From: Capnocytophaga sp.
GTDB lineage: Bacteria > Bacteroidota > Bacteroidia > Flavobacteriales > Flavobacteriaceae
NCBI RefSeq assembly: GCF_030532915.1
Contig: NZ_JAUNKD010000004.1
Location: 1-64,000, forward strand
DNA length: 64,000 bases
Direction of reading: 5' to 3'
Position numbers and translations under genes: made by a program. Shown here one piece after another: positions 54,101 through 60,009 of the stretch. Within the stretch, counting starts at the first letter, position 1, and every line of letters begins with the position of its first letter. The notes beneath the pieces were generated by a model. The model was not told the DNA's origin. It saw only the letters and a program-made list of their open reading frames with translations, and ran no database searches.

Positions 54101-54658
54101 AAGGAAATCGAACTTTTGGAAGATGCGTCCGGAATTTTGGTAAAGCAAATAAAACCGAATTTCAAAACCTTAGGTCCTCGTTTTGGGAAAGATATGAAAG
54201 CCGTAGTTGCTGAAATACAGAAATTTACGCAAGAAGATATTCTTTCCATCGAGAAAAAGGGCGAACTCACGTTGAATTTAGCCAATGGCGAGGTGGTTTT
54301 AACCCTTGACGATGTGGAAATTACCACCCAAGACATCGAAGGTTGGCTTGTGGCAACGTCGGGAAGTTTGCTCGTGGCGTTGGACATTCACATCACGGAC
54401 GAACTCAAAAAAGAAGGCATCGCCCGTGAGCTCGTGAACCGCATTCAGAATATTCGCAAGGACAATAATTTTGAAATTACGGACAAAATTAACATTCGCT
54501 TGCAAAGCGAAAAAACATTGGAGGAAGCCGTTTCGGCAAACCTACAATACATTAAAAATGAAACGCTTACTAACGAACTTTCCTTCACGGAAAACCTTTC
54601 CGGTGAGGCGATAGAATTCGATAATATCACGACCAAAATCGTGGTGGAGAAAGCGTAA
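51182..54658 (+). CDS. ileS: Isoleucyl-tRNA synthetase
   Basis: 1158 residues, class I. Seen: the HIGH region as PPSANGIPGIHHVMA (the motif is GIHH rather than HYGH), AGWDTHGLPVELGVEKELG, the CP1 editing domain (about 190-400, with TTPWTLPSNTALAVG and FVTTEDGTGIVHIAPTFGADD), SWFIKITDIKD, KMSKRLGN (from K707), and a long C-terminal anticodon-binding and helical region. The size is that of the longer, eukaryote-like IleS type. That branch is often less sensitive to mupirocin (known of the family, not shown here). A palindrome follows. Confidence 0.96.
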   Translation: MIFTEYKTLDLPTLAGEILKYWQENNIFDKSIDLREGKTPFVFFEGPPSANGIPGIHHVMARSIKDIFCRYKTQKGFQVKRKAGWDTHGLPVELGVEKELGITKEDIGKKISVEDYNKACKEAVMRYTDIWNDLTEKIGYWVDMENPYITYKSKYMESVWWLLKQIYNQGLLYKGYTIQPYSPKAGTGLSSHELNQPGTYRDVSDTTIVAQFRVKTFSYQLINQFKDLGRNVFVLAWTTTPWTLPSNTALAVGKNIDYVLVKTFNQYTYEPIYVILAKDLVSKQFGSKFAEGENSEIFDRIEQKYNEIPDRDDALDIINVAIAQTSEMKHAKIPYQIIDEFKGSDLEGTTYEQLIPWFLPAENADQAFRVITGDFVTTEDGTGIVHIAPTFGADDARVAKENGIPPMLIKDENDNLVPLVDLQGKFVKGNKVPEIFSGKYIKNEYYDETVPEKSWDVELAILLKTEGQAFKVEKYVHSYPHCWRTDKPVLYYPLDSWFIKITDIKDRLFELNKTINWKPKATGEGRFGNWLQNANDWNLSRSRYWGIPLPIWRTDDKKEEKIIGSVEELKAEIQKAIAAGVMSEDIFADFKVGDMSEANYEKIDLHKNVVDNVILVSESGKPMKRENDLIDVWFDSGAMPYAQWHYPFENKEMVENTWKTADFIAEGVDQTRGWFYTLHAIAGLVFDGIAYKNVVSNGLVLDKNGQKMSKRLGNAIDPFATLKEFGPDATRWYMISNANPWDNLKFDLEGVAEVRRKFFGTLYNTYSFFALYANVDGFSYKEADIPLAERPEIDRWILSELHTLIQKVDEAYETYEPTRATRLISDFVQENLSNWYVRLCRRRFWKGEYEADKISAYQTLYTCLLNVAKLMAPVAPFYAERLYKDLTAKTGQENAESVHLTNFPKSDNTMIDKLLESKMEKAQSISSLVLSLRKKEMIKVRQPLQKIMIPVANAAEKAEIEAVADLIKSEVNVKEIELLEDASGILVKQIKPNFKTLGPRFGKDMKAVVAEIQKFTQEDILSIEKKGELTLNLANGEVVLTLDDVEITTQDIEGWLVATSGSLLVALDIHITDELKKEGIARELVNRIQNIRKDNNFEITDKINIRLQSEKTLEEAVSANLQYIKNETLTNELSFTENLSGEAIEFDNITTKIVVEKA

Positions 54659-54680
54659 ACAATTTCATTGCTCTGAAAAG

Positions 54681-54717
54681 AACCTTTGTCAAAGTCTTTC
54701 GGACTTTGACAAAGGTT
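54681..54717. repeat. Dispersed palindrome, copy 4 (variant)
   Basis: AACCTTTGTCAAAGTC (54681-54696), loop TTTCG, exact complement (54702-54717). It is the same core as the copies at 635 and 19014, with paired changes (GGCAAAG to GTCAAAG and the matching arm). It starts 23 bases after ileS and could terminate it. Confidence 0.8.
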
Positions 54718-54772
54718 AAAAGAGCTTTTCCATCGGTATTTTCTTCTTTCCCTGCATAAAAACCCCAAAAAA

Positions 54773-55210
54773 ATGTGGCAAATAAAAACTTTTGAGCAGT
54801 TAAACACTTCCGAGTTGTACCAAATAATGCGTTTGCGGGTGGCGGTTTTTGTGGTGGAGCAAAATTGCCCGTATTACGAGTTGGATGACGAAGATTTACG
54901 CTGTCATCACGTGTTTTACACCGATAAAAACGCAAAAATCAGTGCGTATAGCCGTGTTTTTAGAAAGGAAAACCACATAACCTTCGGGCGGGTTGTTGTT
55001 TCGCCGGAATGCCGAGGCTCGGGACTCGGAAAACGACTCGTACAAGAAGTAATGGCTTTTATCCGAGCTACTTACCCTCAAAAAACAATCGTCATTGAAG
55101 CCCAACAATACGTAATTCCTTTTTATGAAGCATTCGGATTTAAATCCGTAGGCGGATTATTCGATTTGGATGGTATCCCACACCAAAAAATGCAATGTGA
55201 TTCGTTTTAA
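54773..55210 (+). CDS. GNAT-family N-acetyltransferase, ElaA-like
   Basis: 145 residues. The N-terminus MWQIKTFEQLNTSELYQIMRLRVAVFVVEQNCPYYELDDEDL and CHHVF match the ElaA branch; the acetyl-CoA site is VVSPECRGSGLGKRLVQEVM, with a late YVIPFYEAFGFKSVG. Substrate unknown. The 21-bp array begins four bases after its stop. Confidence 0.88.
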   Translation: MWQIKTFEQLNTSELYQIMRLRVAVFVVEQNCPYYELDDEDLRCHHVFYTDKNAKISAYSRVFRKENHITFGRVVVSPECRGSGLGKRLVQEVMAFIRATYPQKTIVIEAQQYVIPFYEAFGFKSVGGLFDLDGIPHQKMQCDSF

Positions 55211-55213
55211 ACA

Positions 55214-55570
55214 GCCGTTTTTCTGAAACTTGAAACCGTAAAATAACCTTTCCTTCCGTAGAAAAAAAGAAATCCGTTAAGGAAAATTAATTTTCTTGCT
55301 AAAAAATTTGTTTTTTAAAAAAGGAAATCGTATCTTTGAGCGGTAAAAAAGAGTTTCCCTGCTAGAAAATTTAATTTCCGACCTGTAAAATTAAATCTTA
55401 CCGGTGGTTCGTTGAAAAGAATAGCAGTAGAATTCAATTTTACTGATGAATAATTCAATTTTACTGCTGTAAGATTAAATTTTCAATCAAGAAAAATGTT
55501 TTTTATTGAAGAAAATTCATTTTTCCATCCATAAAAAAACTCTTTATAAGATAAAAATCGGCTTTGGGTA
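55214..55570. repeat. 21-bp periodic array A (17 units, phase unbroken)
   Basis: Units start every 21 bp from 55214 to 55550. The centre is an imperfect dyad GTAAAATT-N-AATTTTAC, clearest at 55382, 55424, 55445 and 55466. By hand count an A-run covers unit position 8 in 14 of 17 units and a T-run covers positions near 15-17 in most. Two units (55214, 55403) look inverted. Read in one frame, units give heptapeptides like AVEFNFT and PVKLNLT, but seven stops occur, so I treat it as non-coding. The rest of the gap to 55820 is described separately. Confidence 0.85.
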
Positions 55571-55820
55571 GTGTTTCTACGCTGCAAAATAGGTGCTGTT
55601 ATGAAATTCAATGAAAGAAATGCAGTAATTACCCACAGCATAACCCTTACGCAAGGTGTAAAATGGGCAATTCGGTCAAGAAATAACCGCCAACCATCAA
55701 ATACCCCTGCGTTTCGTGCTTTGATTTTTTCCTTCAAAGGAAGAAAACGAAAAAAGAACGAGAACTATTTAAAATTTTGAAACAAAAAAATAAATTATCA
55801 ACATTAAAACTAGTATTACT
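55571..55820. other. Intergenic stretch with open frames but no supported gene
   Basis: Open frames exist on both strands (+ 55571-55780, 69 residues; - 55483-55737, 84 residues). The + frame runs on from the heptapeptide frame of the array. Neither has a clear ribosome site, signal or known domain, and the minus frame ends within the repeat. The last 50 bases before 55821 are AT-rich and probably hold the promoter of the coiled-coil gene, but no canonical -7 box is seen. Confidence 0.5.
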
Positions 55821-56129
55821 ATGGCAGCACTAACGTATTCAAAACAGATTACCAGTGTAAAACTGATGGTAGACGGGCTTCGTAACCACGCGGGCGAAGT
55901 AACCAAGATTGACAACGAGTTTATCAACAAACTCGAAGCCCTCCGCACGGAGGTGGAAACCCTTAACAGCGAGCAAGAGAAACTAAAAGCGGACTTGAAA
56001 GCCAAAACCAAGGCGTTGGACGACAAAATGAAGGAACTCATCGAGAGCCACTCCTTTGCCCGAACACGCGTAAAGGTGGATATTCCGCAAGAGAACTGGA
56101 AAGAGTTCGGTATCTCGGCAAGCCGATAG
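55821..56129 (+). CDS. Small coiled-coil protein
   Basis: 102 residues: a helical N-terminus (TYSKQITSVKLMVDGLRNHAGEV), a heptad-like coiled coil at about 35-80 (FINKLEALRTEVETLNSEQEKLKADLKAKTKALDDKMKELIE, spread over these residues), and a basic tail ending VDIPQENWKEFGISASR. Cytoplasmic, no signal. It follows the 21-bp array and precedes the YwqK gene by 44 bases. Family unknown; dimerisation is likely. Confidence 0.65.
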   Translation: MAALTYSKQITSVKLMVDGLRNHAGEVTKIDNEFINKLEALRTEVETLNSEQEKLKADLKAKTKALDDKMKELIESHSFARTRVKVDIPQENWKEFGISASR

Positions 56130-56173
56130 GTTTTCCGGCAGGGAATGATTGTTTTTTATCAGAAAATAACGCT

Positions 56174-57358
56174 ATGAAAGCACTACAATTCATTGCAATG
56201 GCTTGTTTTTTGGTGATACCTTCGGGGTATGCCCAAAAATTTGTTTCCGAAAACGAAATTACCGCTCAGAAATTCGGCACGGAAACCCTTTACAAGTCCG
56301 ACAAAACCGACGAACCACTTGATGGTGATTACAAAGTGGCTTTGGGAGGCGGAAGTTTCTATGAGGTACATTTCGCAAAAGGTCGGATGCACGGAAAATA
56401 CAAACGTTTTTCATCAAAAGGCGATTTGCTGGAAGAAAGTTCGTATAATAATGGTGAACTCGACGGAAAAAAAGCGGTTTATAACCAATTCGACCCGAAA
56501 AACCTCGAACGACTGATGCATTACAAAAAAGGCAAACCCGATGGCAAGTGGCAGGAGTTCAATTCCAAAGGAAAACTGCTTCGGGAAGACAATTTCACCA
56601 ACGGAAAGCTCAATGGCGAGCAGAAAAAATTTGATTCCGACGGAAATTTACGCCTTTTGGAGACGTACAAAGACGATGTAAAGCACGGAAAGTTCTGGGG
56701 CAAGATGGTTTCCAATCGGGGCGATTACCAATACACGCGTTTCTACAAAGACGGTGAGCCTTCCGGCAAGTGGAAAGAAGTAAACGAGAACGGAACCCTT
56801 AAAAAAGAGGTGGAATACACCAATAAGGACACGTATACCGAGCGGGAGTACTTCGGAAATGGCAACCCAAAAATCGAAATTCGTGTAAAAAACGGCAAAC
56901 GCAACGGTATCTGTAAGGAATTTTACGATACGGGGGTGGTTGCCGAAGAAAGGGATTACAAAGACGACAAAATCATCGTGCGAAAAACCTTTCACGTGAA
57001 CGGAAAGCTCAGCGAACTGTGGAATTTAGCCAATGGCGAACTGCACGGGGCGTATCTCTCGATGAATTCCGAAGGGAAGAAGGAAGTGGAAGGCAATTAC
57101 ACGAACGGACTTCGTGACGGCACGTGGAAATATTATTATCAGGACAAGGATAACTTCTTGGAGAAAGAAACTCCGTACGTTCGCGGCAATAAAGAAGGCG
57201 TTTTCAAGTCGTACCACCGCAGCGGCAAGCTCTACACCGAAGGTTTCTACAAGAATGACACGATGCACGGCACGTGGAAGTATTACACCGAGGGCGGAAA
57301 GCTCGAAAAAGAGGACGTTTATGACCATCGCAATCTAATAAAATCAACTCAGTTTTAA
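56174..57358 (+). CDS. Exported MORN-repeat protein, YwqK type
   Basis: 394 residues with signal peptide MKALQFIAMACFLVIPSGYAQ. About ten MORN/YwqK variants follow, with patterns such as GKYKRFSSKGDLLEESSYNNGELDG, GKWQEFNSKGKLLREDNFTNGKLNG and GTWKYYTEGGKLEKEDVYDH (one per 23-25 residues). YwqK is sometimes annotated as an antitoxin, but MORN repeats in Bacteroidota are common and the label is not evidence of a toxin. It is likely to bind an envelope partner. It is co-oriented with the coiled-coil and DksA-like genes. Confidence 0.85.
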   Translation: MKALQFIAMACFLVIPSGYAQKFVSENEITAQKFGTETLYKSDKTDEPLDGDYKVALGGGSFYEVHFAKGRMHGKYKRFSSKGDLLEESSYNNGELDGKKAVYNQFDPKNLERLMHYKKGKPDGKWQEFNSKGKLLREDNFTNGKLNGEQKKFDSDGNLRLLETYKDDVKHGKFWGKMVSNRGDYQYTRFYKDGEPSGKWKEVNENGTLKKEVEYTNKDTYTEREYFGNGNPKIEIRVKNGKRNGICKEFYDTGVVAEERDYKDDKIIVRKTFHVNGKLSELWNLANGELHGAYLSMNSEGKKEVEGNYTNGLRDGTWKYYYQDKDNFLEKETPYVRGNKEGVFKSYHRSGKLYTEGFYKNDTMHGTWKYYTEGGKLEKEDVYDHRNLIKSTQF

Positions 57359-57425
57359 GAAAAACAAATTTCAAAGCAAGAAAATAACAAAAGAATGCAT
57401 CATTCAGTTTAAAAATAAGAGTATT

Positions 57426-57809
57426 ATGGAAGCAGAAAACATCAGAGCCCGATATTCCGACAAGGAACTTGAAGAATTCAAGGCGCTTATTGAAGAAAAA
57501 ATCCAGAAAGCCCAAGCCGATTTAGAGCTTTTGAAAAGCGCCTATATGAATAGCGCCAGCAACGGCACGGAAGACACCGCCCCCACCTTCAAAGCCTTTG
57601 AGGAAGGCTCAAAAGTGAACAGTAAGGAAGAAAATACGGCGTTGGCAATCCGTCAGGAAAAGTTTATCCGCGATTTAAAGCACGCCCTTATCCGTATTGA
57701 AAACAAAACCTACGGGGTTTGTCGGGTTACGGGCAAACTTATCGATAAACGCCGCTTGCTTGCCGTTCCGCATACCACGTTGAGCATTGAAGCCAAGAAT
57801 ATGCAATAG
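57426..57809 (+). CDS. DksA/TraR-family regulator without zinc-finger cysteines
   Basis: 127 residues. A helical N-terminal hairpin (about 10-90) followed by the DksA C-terminal segment ENKTYGVCRVTGKLIDKRRLLAVPHTTLSIEAK. Only Cys 99 of the four zinc ligands remains; the others are Thr 102, and Ser/Ala at the last pair. Variants of this kind are known in Flavobacteriia. DksA proteins act in the secondary channel of RNA polymerase in the stringent response. The acidic tip residues are not obvious, so the role is uncertain. Confidence 0.85.
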   Translation: MEAENIRARYSDKELEEFKALIEEKIQKAQADLELLKSAYMNSASNGTEDTAPTFKAFEEGSKVNSKEENTALAIRQEKFIRDLKHALIRIENKTYGVCRVTGKLIDKRRLLAVPHTTLSIEAKNMQ

Positions 57810-57939
57810 TCGGTTTGGCGTAAATGGCGCGAAGTGATTTATTATTTTGCCAAAACAAGACGGTATTGCTTTAAAAAATGCTGTCAAACGGTGTTGTGGC
57901 TAAAAATACCGACGAAAACCGGCAGGTATAACCAAAAAA

Positions 57940-57972
57940 TTTGACAGTTAGTGAGGTTCACTAACTGTCAAA
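57940..57972. terminator. Bidirectional terminator between the DksA-like gene and exoA
   Basis: TTTGACAGTTAGTGA (57940-57954), loop GGT, exact complement (57958-57972), with A and T runs outside. Confidence 0.85.
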
Positions 57973-57980
57973 TATATTTT

Positions 57981-58745
57981 TTAATCTGTAATCTCCACTA
58001 AAATGGGGCAATGGTCGCTGTGTTTTGCTTCGGGTAAGATTAAGGCACGTTGCAAACGACTTTCAAGCGGTTGCGCCACCAAATTATAATCAATGCGCCA
58101 GCCTTTATTATTATTGCGGGCGTTTGCGCGATAACTCCACCACGAATAATTGTGAGGTTCTTTGTTAAAATGGCGGAAACTATCGATAAAACCGCTTTTC
58201 ATAAAGGAATCCAACCAAGCTCTTTCTGCCGGCAAGAAGCCCGAAACGTTTGCATTGCGCACGGGGTCGTGAATATCGATGGCTTGATGACAAATATTGT
58301 AGTCGCCACAAATTATCAAGTTAGGAACGGATTGTTTGAGCCGGTCGATGTACTTTTGGAAGTCGTCCATAAAGGCAAACTTGAAGTCGAGCCTGTCAAT
58401 ATTGGTTCCCGAAGGCAAATAGAGGCTCATTACCGAAACTGAATTGAAGTCGGCGCGTAAAATCCGCCCTTCTTTATCCATATAATCGATACCGCTCCCG
58501 ATTTCCACGTGGTCAGGTTTGATTTTCGAGAGGATAGCCACCCCGCTGTATCCTTTTTTTTCGGCGCTATGCCAGTATTGGTATTTATACCCTAAGTCTT
58601 CAAAGGTTTTCGTGTCGATTTGGCTTTCCAACGCTTTAATTTCTTGCAGGCAAAGCACGTCGGGATTGGCATTTTCGAGCCATTGGGCTAATCCCTTGGT
58701 CATTGCTGCCCTTATCCCGTTTACATTGTATGATATTATTCTCAT
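57981..58745 (-). CDS. xth: Exodeoxyribonuclease III
   Basis: 254 residues. A metal-dependent AP endonuclease and 3' repair exonuclease. Seen: MRIISYNVNGIRAA (Asn 8), LCLQEIKAL (Glu), GYSGVAILSK, YLPSGTN, ICGDYNICHQAIDIHDP (Asp and Asn), YSWWSYRANARNNNKGWRIDYNLVA, and SDHCPILVEI (Asp and His). Full length. A -7 box at 58774-58781 and the second 21-bp array lie directly upstream. Confidence 0.95.
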   Translation of the reverse strand: MRIISYNVNGIRAAMTKGLAQWLENANPDVLCLQEIKALESQIDTKTFEDLGYKYQYWHSAEKKGYSGVAILSKIKPDHVEIGSGIDYMDKEGRILRADFNSVSVMSLYLPSGTNIDRLDFKFAFMDDFQKYIDRLKQSVPNLIICGDYNICHQAIDIHDPVRNANVSGFLPAERAWLDSFMKSGFIDSFRHFNKEPHNYSWWSYRANARNNNKGWRIDYNLVAQPLESRLQRALILPEAKHSDHCPILVEITD

Positions 58746-58773
58746 TTTTAGTTTTTTTGTGATTTCAAGCGGA

Positions 58774-58781
58774 CAAATGTA
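58774..58781 (-). promoter_or_regulatory. -7 box of the exoA (xth) promoter
   Basis: TACATTTG on the minus strand, 29 bases before the start. The position of the -33 box coincides with the end of the 21-bp array. Confidence 0.5.
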
Positions 58782-58802
58782 GCGATATTTTAATGATAAA
58801 CT

Positions 58803-59033
58803 GCTGTTTTCAGTAAAATTATTGTACGCGAATGGTTTTTCCGTGCAGGGAAACTTTCTTTTTTTGCAGTAAAATTACGTTTCCTTGCACGAAAATCTTC
58901 TTTCATTGCAAGGAAATTATTTTTCTTTGCTGGAAAATTTTCTTTTATAGCAGGAAAAGTATTCTTTTATTTCACAAAAAATTTCTTTTCTTGTAAGAAA
59001 ATCATTTTTTTATGCTATCGGAAAAGATAAACC
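58803..59033. repeat. 21-bp periodic array B (10-11 units)
   Basis: Units start at 58803, 58824, 58845, 58866, 58887, 58908, 58929, 58950, 58971, 58992 and, less clearly, 59013. Seven of the first eight begin GC, usually GCA or GCT, then (G)GAAAATT, then a T/C-rich half (best at 58866 to 58950). Phase is exact across ten units. No frame is open across it. It lies upstream of the xth -7 box and before the pdxJ terminator. The gap 58746-59152 holds only the xth -7 box, this array and that terminator. Confidence 0.85.
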
Positions 59034-59048
59034 GACACATAACAAACA

Positions 59049-59082
59049 AAATCCTGCCGGTTATTTAAAACCAACAGGATTT
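59049..59082 (-). terminator. Terminator of pdxJ
   Basis: AAATCCTG (59049-59056) with CAGGATTT (59075-59082) and an inner GGTT/AACC pair. On the minus strand it is followed by TGTTTGTT. Confidence 0.7.
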
Positions 59083-59152
59083 CAAGATTAAATTACAGTA
59101 AATTTACAACTATTTTTTGCTTGTTTTTTTGTTTTTACGGCAGTAAAATTAT

Positions 59153-59866
59153 TTATTTCAGTTTATTTAGATACAGATTCACCACGTTTTCAAGCCCCAA
59201 ATACAGAGATTCGCTAATAAGCGCGTGCCCGATGGAAACCTCCAACAGGTTGGGAATGTTTTCCTTGAAGAATTTGATATTATCGAGGCTTAAATCGTGT
59301 CCGGCATTGAGCCCCAGCCCTACTTTTTGCGCTTCCAAGGCGGCTTTCACATAGGGTTCGATACCTTTTTGGTTGCCTTTTTCATATTCGGTTGCGTAAC
59401 TTTCGGTGTACAGCTCTACGCGGTCGGTTCCTGTCTCGGCGGCGGCGTTTACCATCGCTTCAACGGGATCAACAAAGAGTGATGTACGGATTCCGTTTCG
59501 TTTAAATTCGGAAATAACCTCGGTTAAGAAGTTTTTGTGCTTGCGGGTATCCCATCCGGCATTGGAAGTGATGGCATCATCGGCATCAGGCACGAGTGTT
59601 ACCTGTGTGGGCTTCACTTTCAGCACCAAGTCCATAAATTTCGGGATGGGATTGCCTTCAATGTTGTATTCGGTTACCACAACATTCAGTAAATCAAAGG
59701 CATCTTGATAGCGAATGTGGCGCTCATCGGGTCGCGGGTGGATTGTTATCCCTTCGGCTCCAAATTTTTGTACATCGGTGGCAACTTTCAGCAGGTTGGG
59801 CACGTTTCCGCCGCGTGAATTTCGCAGAGTTGCGATTTTATTGATATTTACGCTTAATTTTGTCAT
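59153..59866 (-). CDS. pdxJ: Pyridoxine 5'-phosphate synthase
   Basis: 237 residues, TIM barrel. It condenses 3-amino-2-oxopropyl phosphate with 1-deoxyxylulose 5-phosphate in vitamin B6 synthesis. Seen: LSVNINKIATLRNSRGGNVP (N-terminal His is replaced by Lys-Ile-Ala spacing; Asn-Arg conserved), GITIHPRPDERHIRYQD, VTLVPDADDAITSNAGWD, GIRTSLFVDP, LNAGHDLSLDN and EVSIGHALISESLYLG. The start at ATG 59866 follows the promoter at 59887-59917, which excludes the longer frame. Confidence 0.95.
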   Translation of the reverse strand: MTKLSVNINKIATLRNSRGGNVPNLLKVATDVQKFGAEGITIHPRPDERHIRYQDAFDLLNVVVTEYNIEGNPIPKFMDLVLKVKPTQVTLVPDADDAITSNAGWDTRKHKNFLTEVISEFKRNGIRTSLFVDPVEAMVNAAAETGTDRVELYTESYATEYEKGNQKGIEPYVKAALEAQKVGLGLNAGHDLSLDNIKFFKENIPNLLEVSIGHALISESLYLGLENVVNLYLNKLK

Positions 59867-59886
59867 TTTTAAATCTGAATTTTGCA

Positions 59887-59917
59887 CAAAGGTACATCTT
59901 TTCCGGTGAAAATCAAA
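59887..59917 (-). promoter_or_regulatory. Promoter of pdxJ
   Basis: On the minus strand TTTG (59917-59914), 19 bases, TACCTTTG (59894-59887). Near-ideal Bacteroidota promoter. Confidence 0.8.
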
Positions 59918-59974
59918 TGCCCGAAACGAAAAAATATTTTCCGGCAATTGTTATCTTTATCATTTTCTTTTTCA

Positions 59975-59983
59975 TACCTTTGC
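59975..59983 (+). promoter_or_regulatory. -7 box of the A2M-like gene
   Basis: TACCTTTG followed by C, 27 bases before the ATG. The -33 box is unclear. Confidence 0.6.
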
Positions 59984-60009
59984 CCAAAGAAATAAATATT
60001 CAAGTACTT

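Noticed and set aside
55214..55570. CRISPR array
   Set aside because: The unit is 21 bp with no conserved repeat and variable spacer pattern, and there are no cas genes in the window.
55483..55780. Open frames on both strands beside array A (84 and 69 codons)
   Set aside because: They run into or out of the periodic repeats, lack start signals and show no family features. Kept only as a described intergenic stretch.
56174..57358. Toxin-antitoxin system based on the YwqK label
   Set aside because: No toxin gene is adjacent; MORN repeats alone are not evidence of antitoxin function.
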